This document shows, piece by piece, positions 51,710-60,333 of a stretch of 64,000 nt of DNA. How positions within the stretch are numbered: the first letter of the stretch is position 1; every line of letters begins with the position of its first letter. The DNA is from DTFZ01 sp050260375 (GTDB lineage Bacteria > Bacillota > Clostridia > Christensenellales > SZUA-584). A program made the position numbers and the translations under genes. The notes below the pieces were generated by a model. The model worked only from the letters and a program-made list of their open reading frames with translations, ran no database searches and was not told the origin of the DNA. The stretch lies in contig JBLNCA010000037.1 in assembly GCA_050260375.1 (NCBI GenBank), positions 310,001 to 374,000 of the forward strand, written 5' to 3'.

Positions 51710-52558
51710 TTATCCAAGCATCAGCAGCAGTTCGCGCAGCACTTTGCAGGCTACGAGCGTAGAGCCGCCGCTGGCGTCGTAGTGGGGGGAGAGCTCGGTT
51801 ATGTCGGCGCCCACAATATTAAGCCCCGACAGCGCAAATATGCTCTCTATAAGCTCGTTAAAGCTTATTCCGCCCGCCTCCGGCGTGCCTGTGCCGGGCA
51901 GCACCGACGAGTCGAGCACGTCAAGGTCTATCGAAAGGTAACAAGGCTTGTCCTTTATCGCTTTAACGGCATAATCTAAGTTATTGCAGTTGAAAAAGTT
52001 TGTATATACGTGGAATTTGCCCCACTCTACCTCTTCGCGTTCTCCCGAGCGTATGCCGTACTGGAATATGCGTCCGTCGCCAACGATATCCCATATGCGG
52101 CGCATTACGGTTGCATGCGAAAGCTTCTGGCCGAAATATTTGTCGCGCAGGTCGGAATGCGCGTCAAAATGTATTATATGCAAATCAGGGTACTTGGCGG
52201 CAAGGGGGCGGACTGCGCCCAGCGTAACAAGATGCTCGCCGCCCAGCATTACCGGTATCTTACCGTCCTGCGCTATCTTCGAAGCCGTTTTTTCAATAAG
52301 CTTCATAGCCTGCTGCGAGTTGCCTATCGGCATAGTAAGGTTGCCTATATCGCACGCTTTAATATCCGAAAGGTCTCTGTTCTGGTGTATGCTGTACGTT
52401 TCAATACCGCCGTCGCTTGCGCTGCGCATAGCCTGAGGCGCAAAGCGCGTGCCGGGATGAAACGACGTAGTGCCGTCAAAAGGAGCGCCGAATATTACTA
52501 TTGTGGATTCCTTGTATTTGTTGTCGCAGGATATAAACGTAAGCGCCGTATTATTCAT
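51710..52558 (-). CDS. speB: Agmatinase
   Basis: 282 residues from ATG 52558 (GGAG ten bases upstream); a TTG at 52564 would add two residues. Hydrolyses agmatine to putrescine and urea using two Mn ions. Ligands: His in GGEHLVTLG, FDAHSDLRD and SIDLDVLDSS. Length is normal for the ureohydrolase family. Last gene of the polyamine operon; its start overlaps the end of speE. Confidence 0.95.
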   Translation of the reverse strand: MNNTALTFISCDNKYKESTIVIFGAPFDGTTSFHPGTRFAPQAMRSASDGGIETYSIHQNRDLSDIKACDIGNLTMPIGNSQQAMKLIEKTASKIAQDGKIPVMLGGEHLVTLGAVRPLAAKYPDLHIIHFDAHSDLRDKYFGQKLSHATVMRRIWDIVGDGRIFQYGIRSGEREEVEWGKFHVYTNFFNCNNLDYAVKAIKDKPCYLSIDLDVLDSSVLPGTGTPEAGGISFNELIESIFALSGLNIVGADITELSPHYDASGGSTLVACKVLRELLLMLG

Positions 52559-53408
52559 ATTCAAGATTCTCCAGCATTTCTATCACGTAATTGGGCAGCG
52601 CGAACGCCCCCTTATGAAGGTCGGTGTTGTAATACCTTGTTTTAATGCCGAGCGCGTTCCAGCGCTGTTCGTCAAGATTTTCTATCGGGTCTACCGTTTT
52701 TGAGGCAAAGCCGAACAGCCAGTGCCCGGAAGGGTAGGTGGGTATATGCGCCTGGTACACGCGGCAGATGGGGAAGAACTCGTTTATCCTCGCGTGCGCC
52801 CTCCTCATGTTGTTGGCGTAGGCGGAATAGTACGGGCTTTCGTGCTGGTTGACAAGTATCCCGTCTTCGGTAAGCGCGTGGTAGCAGTTGCCGTAAAACT
52901 CCTTGGTGAACAGTCCTTCGCCGGGGCCGAACGGGTCGGTGGAGTCGACTATTATGAGGTCGTATAGGTTGTGCTTCGAGCGGACGAACTTAAGGCCGTC
53001 CTCATAGTGTATATGCACGCGCTCGTCTTTAAGGCTGCATGTAAGCGAGGGGAGATATTCGAGGCAGACATCAACCACCTGTTTGTCTATCTCCACCATG
53101 TCTATATGCTCTATCGTTTTGTACTTCGTAAGCTCCCTTACGGTGCCTCCGTCGCCCGCGCCTATTACGAGCACGTTTTTAACGTCCGGCTTGGCTGCCA
53201 TGGGCACATGCACTATCATGTCGTGATATATGAACTCGTCTTTTTCCGTGACCATCATAAGGCCGTCCAGCGTCATAAAACGCCCGAATTCTTCCGAATC
53301 AAACACGTCGATGCGCTGGAATTCGCTTTCGCCGCTGTAAAGCTGATTTTTCACCTTTATTGAGAAGCGCACCGATTCCGTATGCTCTTCCGTGTACCAA
53401 AGTTCCAT
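52551..53408 (-). CDS. speE: Spermidine synthase
   Basis: 285 residues. Transfers aminopropyl from decarboxylated SAM to putrescine. Seen: the N-terminal beta domain (WYTEEHTESVRFSIKVK), the nucleotide fold VLVIGAGDGGTVRE, MVEIDKQVVDVC and the active-site loop IIVDSTDPFGPGEGLFTKEFY with its catalytic Asp. GGAG precedes the ATG. It lies 12 bases after speA and overlaps speB by eight, so the genes are translationally linked. Confidence 0.96.
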   Translation of the reverse strand: MELWYTEEHTESVRFSIKVKNQLYSGESEFQRIDVFDSEEFGRFMTLDGLMMVTEKDEFIYHDMIVHVPMAAKPDVKNVLVIGAGDGGTVRELTKYKTIEHIDMVEIDKQVVDVCLEYLPSLTCSLKDERVHIHYEDGLKFVRSKHNLYDLIIVDSTDPFGPGEGLFTKEFYGNCYHALTEDGILVNQHESPYYSAYANNMRRAHARINEFFPICRVYQAHIPTYPSGHWLFGFASKTVDPIENLDEQRWNALGIKTRYYNTDLHKGAFALPNYVIEMLENLEYE

Positions 53409-53420
53409 TTTTTATCTCCG

Positions 53421-54908
53421 TTATACAAGTATATTTATATTTTCAATGCTCATATCTTCCGCGCCGGTAAGCAGCGCGCCCTTTTCCTTAGCGTAAAGTA
53501 TATAGCTGATTATCTCTTTTGTTATTACCTCGCCCGGCGCTATTATCGGTATGCCGGGGGGGTAGCACATCACGAAATCGCCGCTTATCGCGTCTTCGCT
53601 CTGTTTGAGAGGAACGCTTTTTTTCTTCGCGTAAAACGCCTTTTCAGGCGTCACCTTTACAATGGGGGTGATGTATTCGTGGTCGAACATGCCGGCATGC
53701 TGACCGGATTTTAAGCGCTTTATCTCGGCAAGCGAAGCGACCAGCCGCTCAATGGCAAGCGTAGTGTCGCCTACCGATATTATAGCGAGGAAGTTGGCGA
53801 CGTCGCCGAACTCCACCTGTATAGAATACTCGTCGCGCAGTATTTCGTACACCTCAAACCCTGCAAGCCCGAGCTTTATAGTGTTTATGCTGAGCTTGGT
53901 GCGGTCAAAGTCCGCTACGGCCGGCCCTTTTATCTCGCCGGCGAAAGCGTAGTAGCCGCCTATATCGTTTATCTCCTTGCGCGCGTATTCCGCAAGCTCG
54001 AGCACTCTGTCGAACATCGCCCTGCCGTTAAGCGCGAGGTTTTTCCTTGCGATGTCGAGAGAGGACAGCAGCAGGTACGAGCCGCTAGTCGTTTGCGTAA
54101 GGTTAATTACAACGCGCATTTGGTCGGGGTTGACGCGCGCCTTGTTTAACAGCAGAAGAGAGCTTTGCGTGAGCGAGCCGCCGGTTTTATGCATGCTTAC
54201 CGCCGCCATATCCGCGCCCAAATGCATTGCGGCTGTCGGCAGGTCGTCGTGGAAATAAAAATGCGTGCCGTGTGCCTCGTCAACCAGCACAAGCATGCCG
54301 TGGCTGTGCGCAAGCTTAATTATGCCCGCAAGGTCGGAGCATATGCCGTAATATGTGGGGTTGTTGACGAACACGGCTTTCGCGTCGGGGTTTTCGAGTA
54401 TCGCTCTTTCCACGGATTCGAGCGTCATGCCAAGCGGTATGCCCAGCTCCGAATTTATGCCGGGATTGACGTAAACGGGCACGGCTCCGCAGAGTATCAC
54501 CGCGTTGATCGCGCTCCTGTGCACGTTCCTCGGCATTATTATCTTGTCGTTTTCGGCGCAGCAGCCCAGTATCATTGCCTGAACGGAGGACGTGGTGCCG
54601 CCGACCAAAAAAAATACGTTATCGCAGCCGAACGCTTCCGCGGCAAGTTCTTCGGCCTCTTTGATAACGGATACCGGATGACAAAGGTTGTCAAGGGATT
54701 TCATCGAATTGACGTCAATCGAGACGCACTTTTCACCCAGGAACTCTTTCAGTTCGGGGGTTCCGCGGCCCTGCTTGTGCCCCGGAACGTCAAACGGCAG
54801 TACGCGCCGCTTTTTATATTGCTGAAGCGCGGTTGCTATAGGCGTTCTCGACTGGCGGTTTCTGTAATCCGAATCATTCTGCCTGTCACTTATAGATGTT
54901 CGTTCCAT
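53421..54908 (-). CDS. speA: Arginine decarboxylase (Orn/Lys/Arg decarboxylase fold)
   Basis: 495 residues from ATG 54908; an earlier ATG at 54920 is in frame but deeper in speD. PLP-dependent, aspartate-aminotransferase fold (Pfam OKR_DC_1): LPFDVPGHKQGRG near the start, GGTTSSVQAMI, VDEAHGTHFYF and PLP-Lys in SMHKTGGSLTQSS. The C-terminal domain has PPGIPIIAPGEVI. It could act on Arg, Lys or Orn, but agmatinase in the same operon points to arginine as the substrate, giving agmatine. It overlaps speD by 23 bases. Confidence 0.9.
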   Translation of the reverse strand: MERTSISDRQNDSDYRNRQSRTPIATALQQYKKRRVLPFDVPGHKQGRGTPELKEFLGEKCVSIDVNSMKSLDNLCHPVSVIKEAEELAAEAFGCDNVFFLVGGTTSSVQAMILGCCAENDKIIMPRNVHRSAINAVILCGAVPVYVNPGINSELGIPLGMTLESVERAILENPDAKAVFVNNPTYYGICSDLAGIIKLAHSHGMLVLVDEAHGTHFYFHDDLPTAAMHLGADMAAVSMHKTGGSLTQSSLLLLNKARVNPDQMRVVINLTQTTSGSYLLLSSLDIARKNLALNGRAMFDRVLELAEYARKEINDIGGYYAFAGEIKGPAVADFDRTKLSINTIKLGLAGFEVYEILRDEYSIQVEFGDVANFLAIISVGDTTLAIERLVASLAEIKRLKSGQHAGMFDHEYITPIVKVTPEKAFYAKKKSVPLKQSEDAISGDFVMCYPPGIPIIAPGEVITKEIISYILYAKEKGALLTGAEDMSIENINILV

Positions 54909-55689
54909 AGTATATCTCAATCATCTCTCTGTATAGCTTATCCCTTATTTCCCGCCTTTTCTCGGGCTTTAGCGCGTATACGTCGCTATTGAAGAGATAA
55001 TTGTTAAGATCGATTTCCTTCCTGATCATTTTCGTATGGAAAATGTTCGACTGGTAGACGTTTACGTCTATCGCGTCATATTCGCTGAGCGTATCCCTGT
55101 TGATAAAATTCTGTATGGAATTAATCTCATGGTCGATGTAATACTTGTTTCCGTTGACGTCGCGCGTAAAACCGCGGACGCGGTAATCTATTGAAATAAT
55201 ATCCGAATCGAAGCTGGAAATAAGAAAATCGAGAGCCTTTAGGGGAGATATCTTGCCGCAAGTGGATACGTCAATATCGACCCTGAAAGTAGTGATATCC
55301 TTTTCGGGGTGGAACTCGGGGTAGGTATGCACCGTTACGTGGCTTTTGTCGAGATGCGCGACAACGCTGTCTTTTTCAAAAACGATATTGCCTTTGTTGC
55401 AGCTCGGGTCTATCACGTTTGAGGCTATAGCTTCTTCGCTGATCAGTATCGCCGCGCTTGCTCCCTGCGGCTCATAGTCCTGCTTCGAGATGTTGAGCAC
55501 ATGGGCGCCTATTATATCAGTGACCGTACAGAGTATATTCGTCAGTCGTTCCGAGTTGTATTGCTCATCTATATAAATAAGATAATCGTTCTTCTCTTTC
55601 TGAGATTCCGCATAACACACATCGTAAATGTTAAAGCTTAAGGATTTGGTGAGATTATTAAATCCGTAAAGCGTTATTTTTTTCTCCAA
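54886..55689 (-). CDS. speD: S-adenosylmethionine decarboxylase (class 1B, long form)
   Basis: 267 residues from TTG 55689 (AAGGA upstream). Pyruvoyl-dependent; the pro-enzyme self-cleaves before Ser in KSHVTVHTYPE to create the cofactor. Length matches the long E. coli-like class rather than the ~125-residue form of B. subtilis. Supplies decarboxylated SAM to SpeE. It is the first gene of the operon speD-speA-speE-speB on the minus strand and divergent from a GntR gene. Confidence 0.93.
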   Translation of the reverse strand: MEKKITLYGFNNLTKSLSFNIYDVCYAESQKEKNDYLIYIDEQYNSERLTNILCTVTDIIGAHVLNISKQDYEPQGASAAILISEEAIASNVIDPSCNKGNIVFEKDSVVAHLDKSHVTVHTYPEFHPEKDITTFRVDIDVSTCGKISPLKALDFLISSFDSDIISIDYRVRGFTRDVNGNKYYIDHEINSIQNFINRDTLSEYDAIDVNVYQSNIFHTKMIRKEIDLNNYLFNSDVYALKPEKRREIRDKLYREMIEIYYGTNIYK

Positions 55690-55721
55690 TTTCGTATCAC
55701 GTCCTTAATAGTTTTGATGAA

Positions 55722-55749
55722 ATAATATCACAAATAACCTAAAAAGCAA
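55722..55749 (-). promoter_or_regulatory. promoter of the spe operon
   Basis: On the minus strand TTGCTT (55749-55744), a 16-base spacer, TATTAT (55727-55722). The leader to TTG 55689 is short, about 25 bases. Confidence 0.5.
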
Positions 55750-55798
55750 TATTAAATTGGACCGCATGTATTAGTATAATCAAAAATCAAAAAAGATA

Positions 55799-55851
55799 TT
55801 GACATAGAGGATAATAAGTGCTATGGTTGGTTACATAAGTAGATAACTAAC
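55799..55851 (+). promoter_or_regulatory. promoter and operator of the GntR-ABC operon
   Basis: TTGACA (55799-55804), 17 bases, TATGGT (55822-55827). Overlapping the -10 is an inverted repeat GTTGGTTA (55826-55833), ten bases, TAACTAAC (55844-55851), with one mismatch. It fits autorepression by the YtrA-type GntR protein encoded next. Confidence 0.6.
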
Positions 55852-55861
55852 GGGGTAAATA

Positions 55862-56245
55862 ATGATACTTGATTTTGAAAGCGATAAACCGATATTCATA
55901 CAGATAGCCGAAGAGCTTGAAAACGCGATAATCTCGGGAGCTTACGAGAGCGAAACGCAGGTGCCCTCAACAACGGAGATATCGGTGCGTTATAAGATAA
56001 ACCCGGCTACCGTGCTTAAAGGCGTCGGCATACTTGTCGACGAAGGAATTCTATATAAAAAACGGGGTGTAGGCATGTTCGTTGCAAAGGGCGCAAAAGA
56101 AAAGATAATAAAAAAGCGCAAACGGCAGTTCTACGAAAAATACGTCGTACCGCTTGTATCGGAGGCGAGCAAGCTTGATATCACCACTGAAGAAATATAC
56201 GAAATGGTAAGGATGGGATATGGCAATGAACAACATAGAAGTTAA
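55862..56245 (+). CDS. GntR-family (YtrA type) transcriptional regulator
   Basis: 127 residues. A GntR winged helix (DKPIFIQIAEELENAIISGAY ... TEISVRYKINPATVLKGVGILVDEGILYKKRGVGMFVAKG) has only a short C-terminal helix, the plan of the YtrA subfamily that controls ABC exporters. It overlaps the ABC ATPase gene by 26 bases. The likely operator is the inverted repeat just upstream. Inducer unknown; YtrA relatives respond to cell-wall stress. Confidence 0.9.
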   Translation: MILDFESDKPIFIQIAEELENAIISGAYESETQVPSTTEISVRYKINPATVLKGVGILVDEGILYKKRGVGMFVAKGAKEKIIKKRKRQFYEKYVVPLVSEASKLDITTEEIYEMVRMGYGNEQHRS

Positions 56246-57077
56246 AAACATTACAAAACGGTTTGCCGATACGCTGGCGCTTAACAACGTCAGCGTAACG
56301 TTCGGCGACAACAAGATTTACGGGCTCCTGGGCAGGAACGGCGCGGGTAAAACGACTTTGCTTAACCTAATTACCAACAAGCTTTTCCCCACCGAAGGGG
56401 AGATAACGATAGACGGCGAGAACGTTTATGAAAACGACGCCGTGCTCTCCAAGGTGTATTGCATGGGAGAGAGCTCGCTTTATGCTTCCACCATGAGAAT
56501 TAAAGAAGTCTTCAAGTGGTCAAAGGAATTCTATCCTCAGATGGATACGGATTACGCCTGCCGCCTTGCGGATAAGTTCCAGCTCAGCCTGAAAAAGAAG
56601 GTAAGGGAGCTTTCAAAGGGATACGAGTCGATATTTCAGATAATAGTCGCGCTGTCCTGCAACGCGCCTATACTGCTGCTCGACGAGCCGGTGCTTGGGC
56701 TCGACGCAAATTTCCGCGACCTGTTTTACAAGGAGCTGTTGCTAAATTACAGCGAGAAGCCGAGGACTATAATAATCTCCACGCATTTAATAGAAGAAGC
56801 GGCGGACGTAATTGAAAACGTAGTCATAATCAAAAAGGGCGAAATACTACTTCAGGAAGACACGCAAAGCCTTGTTTCGAGAGGGTACACGGTAACAGGG
56901 CCGCAGGGCAAGGTTGACGAATTTATACGCGGCAAAAACGTGCTGGGCGCGGACGTGCTGGGCGGAATAAAGAGCGCCTATATACTCGAAAAGCCCGACA
57001 AGCCTTCAGTGCCCGAGGGGCTGGAAGTATCGGGAATGAGCCTGCAGAACCTGTTTATACATCTGACGAACGCTTAA
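56220..57077 (+). CDS. ABC transporter ATP-binding protein
   Basis: 285 residues. Walker A is GLLGRNGAGKTTLLN, the signature is LSKGYESIFQI (degenerate LSGGQ, as in many exporter ATPases of this group), Walker B is ILLLDEPVLGLD and the H-loop is ISTHLIEEA. The C-terminal ~60 residues extend beyond the core and may regulate. ATG 56220 has AAGG seven bases before it; ATG 56226 is possible. With the permease and GntR it forms a YtrABC-like export unit, perhaps in response to antimicrobial peptides. Confidence 0.92.
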   Translation: MAMNNIEVKNITKRFADTLALNNVSVTFGDNKIYGLLGRNGAGKTTLLNLITNKLFPTEGEITIDGENVYENDAVLSKVYCMGESSLYASTMRIKEVFKWSKEFYPQMDTDYACRLADKFQLSLKKKVRELSKGYESIFQIIVALSCNAPILLLDEPVLGLDANFRDLFYKELLLNYSEKPRTIIISTHLIEEAADVIENVVIIKKGEILLQEDTQSLVSRGYTVTGPQGKVDEFIRGKNVLGADVLGGIKSAYILEKPDKPSVPEGLEVSGMSLQNLFIHLTNA

Positions 57078-57089
57078 AGGAGAAAGAAA

Positions 57090-57842
57090 ATGAAACTTAA
57101 AGCTGCGTTAAAATATCAGATACATGGCATGATAAAGCCGCTAATTATATTCTACATCGTCATATACGCACTTATCTTATTCGTTGGCATGCAGCGGATG
57201 ATATTATATCACAACGACGCCAGGGTAACCTCTAGCGGAATCGAGATATCGACTGCGGTATTCATATTCGTTGTCGGGCTTAATTCGTTTAAAAGCACGT
57301 TTCACCTGTTCCTTGCCAACGGTGTTTCCAGAAAAACGATGTTTAAAAGCTATATTTTAGCGATAGTACCGCTTGCCGCTTTTATGGCGTTCGTAGACAT
57401 CATAAACAACGTTGTATTGTCTTCGGTGGACAACTACCAGTCGATGTTTTATCAGATGTATAATTTGCACTACGGCCCGGTTTTGAATTTCGGCGCGCAG
57501 ATGCGTGTGGCGCTGGATGGATTTGTTTGGATGACTTTCCTTTATATCGCGCTGGCGTTGTTAGGATTCTTCATTACGGCTATATATTACCGCATGGGAA
57601 AGTCGTTAAAGCTCATAGTATCTATAGGCGTGCCGGTGTTCTTCGTAATGCTGCTGCCGTATATGGACACTTACCTGTTTGACGGCAAGGTATTTGACGC
57701 ATTAGGGTATTTCTTCTCTAAAGCGTGGGGATTCCTCGACGGATACAACCCATATGTTTCGGTGCTGTCAAGCTTTATAACGGCAGTGGTATTCGGGGCG
57801 CTGAGCTTTCTCGCTATACGAAGAGCGACGGTGAAAATATAG
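57090..57842 (+). CDS. ABC transporter permease-like membrane protein
   Basis: 250 residues with about six hydrophobic segments: near 15-38, 50-70, 88-110, 148-170, 182-200 and 225-245. Conserved wording SRKTMFKSYILAIVPLAAF occurs in the loop after the second helix and fits permeases of the GntR-linked exporter type. It begins 12 bases after the ATPase gene. Not assigned to a narrower family. Confidence 0.8.
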   Translation: MKLKAALKYQIHGMIKPLIIFYIVIYALILFVGMQRMILYHNDARVTSSGIEISTAVFIFVVGLNSFKSTFHLFLANGVSRKTMFKSYILAIVPLAAFMAFVDIINNVVLSSVDNYQSMFYQMYNLHYGPVLNFGAQMRVALDGFVWMTFLYIALALLGFFITAIYYRMGKSLKLIVSIGVPVFFVMLLPYMDTYLFDGKVFDALGYFFSKAWGFLDGYNPYVSVLSSFITAVVFGALSFLAIRRATVKI

Positions 57843-57881
57843 ACATCCCGGAAATTACCTGGTATTTATAATCTGCAGAAT

Positions 57882-57906
57882 AAGCGGCCATTAGCGCCGC
57901 TTTTTC
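57882..57906 (+). terminator. terminator of the GntR-ABC operon
   Basis: AAGCGGC (57882-57888) pairs with GCCGCTT (57896-57902), followed by TTTCTG. Confidence 0.8.
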
Positions 57907-57938
57907 TGTATTATGGTAAATAAAGGGTATTTGTTTTA

Positions 57939-57967
57939 TTGACACGGTTCATAATATGCTTTAATAT
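57939..57967 (+). promoter_or_regulatory. promoter of the M14 carboxypeptidase gene
   Basis: TTGACA (57939-57944), 17 bases, TAATAT (57962-57967). The ATG at 58000 is about 25 bases after the expected start. Confidence 0.7.
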
Positions 57968-57999
57968 GAAAAAATGCGTGGTGAGAAGGGTAAATACAT

Positions 58000-59082
58000 A
58001 TGAAGAGACTTTTTATCATATTCATAACAGCGGCGCTGCTGCTTGCAGGGTGTACAACCAAAGCGCCCGATGCGTCGCCGGAATCGTCGGCGGCGGTGAT
58101 AACAAAACCGCCGCAAACCAGCAGCGATGATTCCGGCAGCGGCAAAAATGCCGACATAGTAAACCCCAATCGCACATATTCCTATGAGATGATGCTTGCG
58201 GACTCAGAAGCGCTAAAAGCGGCATATTCCGGCCTTATAGAGACGGACGTTATAGGCAAATCTGTGGAAGGCAGGGACATACTTTTAATAAAGCTGGGCA
58301 GGGGAGACAAGAAGATAGCCTTTGCGGGCGCGCATCACGCACGGGAATATATAACCTCGACATATCTTATGGAAACGATAGATGAGTACGCAAGAAGCTA
58401 TGAGTCGGGGGAAGCTTACGGCGGCTTCGATATAAAAGCGCTGCTTGACGAAGCTACTATCTATATAGTGCCCATGGTAAACCCCGACGGCGTAAACCTC
58501 GTGCAGAACGGCGTTGAATCAGTAAAAGACCCCGATAAGGTAAGGAGCATGCGCATGATGCAGCCAAGGTATAGCGAGTGGAAGGCTAACATAAACGGCA
58601 TCGATTTAAACCGCCAGTACCCGTGCCATTGGGAGGAAAAGGCGAGCAACACCGACGTGCCGAGCTCGGAGATGTATAAAGGCGAAGCTCCAGCAACCGA
58701 GCCGGAGGTTAAAGCCATGATGAAGCTGTGCGAAGAAAACGATTTTCTGCTCGCGGCGTCGTTCCATTCCAAGGGCGAGGTAATATTCTGGGCGGACAGC
58801 GGCACGGAAGATGAGATACCGGCGGCGCAGCAAATAGCGCAGGCGCTTTCGGACGTCACGGGATATGCGCTGAATCCGGTCTCGGAAGACCCCGCGGTGT
58901 ACGGTGCGGGCTTCGAAAACTGGTTCCGACAGGAATTCAAGCGCCCGGCGTTTTGCATAGAGCTGACGCCCGCGGGCAACGGAGCCGCTCCGCACAACGA
59001 TGAGGAGTTTCAAACGCTTATTTGGGATAAAGCGAAATACCTGTGCGCCGACCTTGTACGTCAGGCTCTGGAGCTGGATTGA
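58000..59082 (+). CDS. M14-family zinc carboxypeptidase, lipoprotein
   Basis: 360 residues. Signal with lipobox LLAGC (Cys18), a Ser/Asp-rich linker (~20-50), then an M14 carboxypeptidase domain. Zinc ligands are H113 and E116 in AHHARE, and a later His in SFHSKGE. Substrate-binding residues appear in NPDGVNL and GIDLNRQYP, and the catalytic Glu in CIELTP. M14 lipoproteins of Firmicutes act outside the membrane on peptides, often peptidoglycan stem peptides or spore-cortex fragments. The substrate here is unknown. Confidence 0.92.
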   Translation: MKRLFIIFITAALLLAGCTTKAPDASPESSAAVITKPPQTSSDDSGSGKNADIVNPNRTYSYEMMLADSEALKAAYSGLIETDVIGKSVEGRDILLIKLGRGDKKIAFAGAHHAREYITSTYLMETIDEYARSYESGEAYGGFDIKALLDEATIYIVPMVNPDGVNLVQNGVESVKDPDKVRSMRMMQPRYSEWKANINGIDLNRQYPCHWEEKASNTDVPSSEMYKGEAPATEPEVKAMMKLCEENDFLLAASFHSKGEVIFWADSGTEDEIPAAQQIAQALSDVTGYALNPVSEDPAVYGAGFENWFRQEFKRPAFCIELTPAGNGAAPHNDEEFQTLIWDKAKYLCADLVRQALELD

Positions 59083-59173
59083 TATTCTTTGTAATAAAGT
59101 TACATACTTAGCTGCGGAATTTGTGGTAAACTAGTTAAGTGAATAAATACCTAATGCGTATAAGGAGAACGAT

Positions 59174-59380
59174 ATGATTGAAAAGACATATAAAGTAAGC
59201 GGCATGAGCTGCAACCACTGCGTAATGCACGTAAAAAACGCCGTGACCGAGTTGGGCGGCGTAGAGAGCTGCGACGTGAGTCTTGAAAAAGGGAGTATCA
59301 CGGTACTCTACGACGAAACGAAAGTAGGCTATAACAATATAAAGGAAGCGGTAAAAGAAGCGGGATATGACATGGAGTAA
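59174..59380 (+). CDS. CopZ-like heavy-metal-binding chaperone
   Basis: 68 residues, a single HMA domain. The metal motif GMSCNHC (residues 10-16) binds Cu(I) or a similar ion. The typical ending KEAVKEAGYDME matches CopZ. It would pass metal to a P-type ATPase, which is not in the window. AAGGAG precedes the ATG and a terminator follows, so it is probably a single gene. The MerR-type regulator downstream is of the TipA class, not a metal sensor. Confidence 0.93.
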   Translation: MIEKTYKVSGMSCNHCVMHVKNAVTELGGVESCDVSLEKGSITVLYDETKVGYNNIKEAVKEAGYDME

Positions 59381-59397
59381 TTTTTACCCGTGATTTG

Positions 59398-59425
59398 AAG
59401 CATCGGGCTGCCGGTGCTTTTTTAT
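59398..59425 (+). terminator. terminator of the copZ-like gene
   Basis: AAGCATCGG (59398-59406) and CCGGTGCTT (59411-59419, one G-U) around a four-base loop, then TTTTTATTTT. Confidence 0.9.
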
Positions 59426-59450
59426 TTTCGAAAATTTTTATAAAAAGCTA

Positions 59451-59481
59451 TTGACATTGACGTTACGTCATGGTTTACGAT
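59451..59481 (+). promoter_or_regulatory. MerR-type promoter with operator
   Basis: TTGACA (59451-59456), a 19-base spacer and TACGAT (59476-59481). The long spacer is the hallmark of promoters twisted into shape by MerR activators. The spacer contains a perfect palindrome TGACGT-T-ACGTCA (59458-59470). Autoregulation by the gene at 59506 is expected. Confidence 0.75.
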
Positions 59482-59505
59482 TGGTTCCATACAGGAGGTA
59501 AGAGC

Positions 59506-60261
59506 ATGGAATACACGGTAAACGAGCTGGGTAAGCTCGCGGGAGTGAGCACGCGCACGCTAAGGTATTACGACAGCATTGGGCTGCTTAAGCCTGAAAG
59601 GGTTAATTCGTCGGGTTACAGGATATACGGCCCCAAACAGACGGAGCGGCTTCAGCAGATAATGTTTTACCGCGAGCTGGGCGTGGAGCTTGGCAGGATA
59701 GCCGAGATTTTGAGCGCGCCCGGCTTTGAAAAACAAGAGGCGTTAAAAGGGCATCTTGAAGCGCTCAAAGAAAAAAGGGCGAGGCTGGACGCCCTGATAA
59801 AAAACGTTGAAAAAACTATTTCAGCCGAGAAAGGAGAAACGACCATGACGGACAGTGAAAGATTTGAAGGCTTTAAAAAGAGCAAGCTGGAGGAAAACGA
59901 AAGAAAGTACGGAGCGGAGATACGCGAAAAGTACGGCGAGGAAACCGTGGAGAAATCCAACGCGAAGTTCATGAGCATGACAAAGGAGCAGTACGACGAA
60001 ATGGAGCGGCTGTCGGCCGAGCTTAATGAAACGCTGAAAGCCGCGGTTGCTGCGGGCGACCCCGCGGGCGAGCTTGCGCAAAAGGCGTGCGGGCTGCATA
60101 AGCAGTGGCTTATGTGCACGTGGGACAGCTATACGAAAGAAGCTCACAAAGGCCTTGCGCAGATGTACGTTGCCGACGAGCGGTTCAAGGCGTATTACGA
60201 CAACATCGCACCCGGCTGCGCCGAGTTCCTACGCGACGCGATAATGATCTACTGCGGATAA
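59506..60261 (+). CDS. MerR-family regulator with TipAS drug-recognition domain
   Basis: 251 residues from ATG 59506 with ACAGGAGGT seven bases upstream; the in-frame ATG at 59470 lies inside the operator. The MerR DNA-binding domain (YTVNELGKLAGVSTRTLRYYDSIGLLKP) is followed by a coiled coil and the TipAS domain (~125-251: KFMSMTKEQYDEMERLSAEL ... KQWLMCTWDSYTKEAHKGLAQMYVADERF), which in TipA binds thiopeptides and other drugs. It likely activates its own promoter. No efflux pump lies downstream, so TipAS may serve mainly to bind drugs. Confidence 0.93.
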   Translation: MEYTVNELGKLAGVSTRTLRYYDSIGLLKPERVNSSGYRIYGPKQTERLQQIMFYRELGVELGRIAEILSAPGFEKQEALKGHLEALKEKRARLDALIKNVEKTISAEKGETTMTDSERFEGFKKSKLEENERKYGAEIREKYGEETVEKSNAKFMSMTKEQYDEMERLSAELNETLKAAVAAGDPAGELAQKACGLHKQWLMCTWDSYTKEAHKGLAQMYVADERFKAYYDNIAPGCAEFLRDAIMIYCG

Positions 60262-60333
60262 TTGCCGCGAAACACTTTACATGCCGCCGATAATGCAATA
60301 TCATTTTGTGCAAAGAAACGGAGGCGTGTATGT

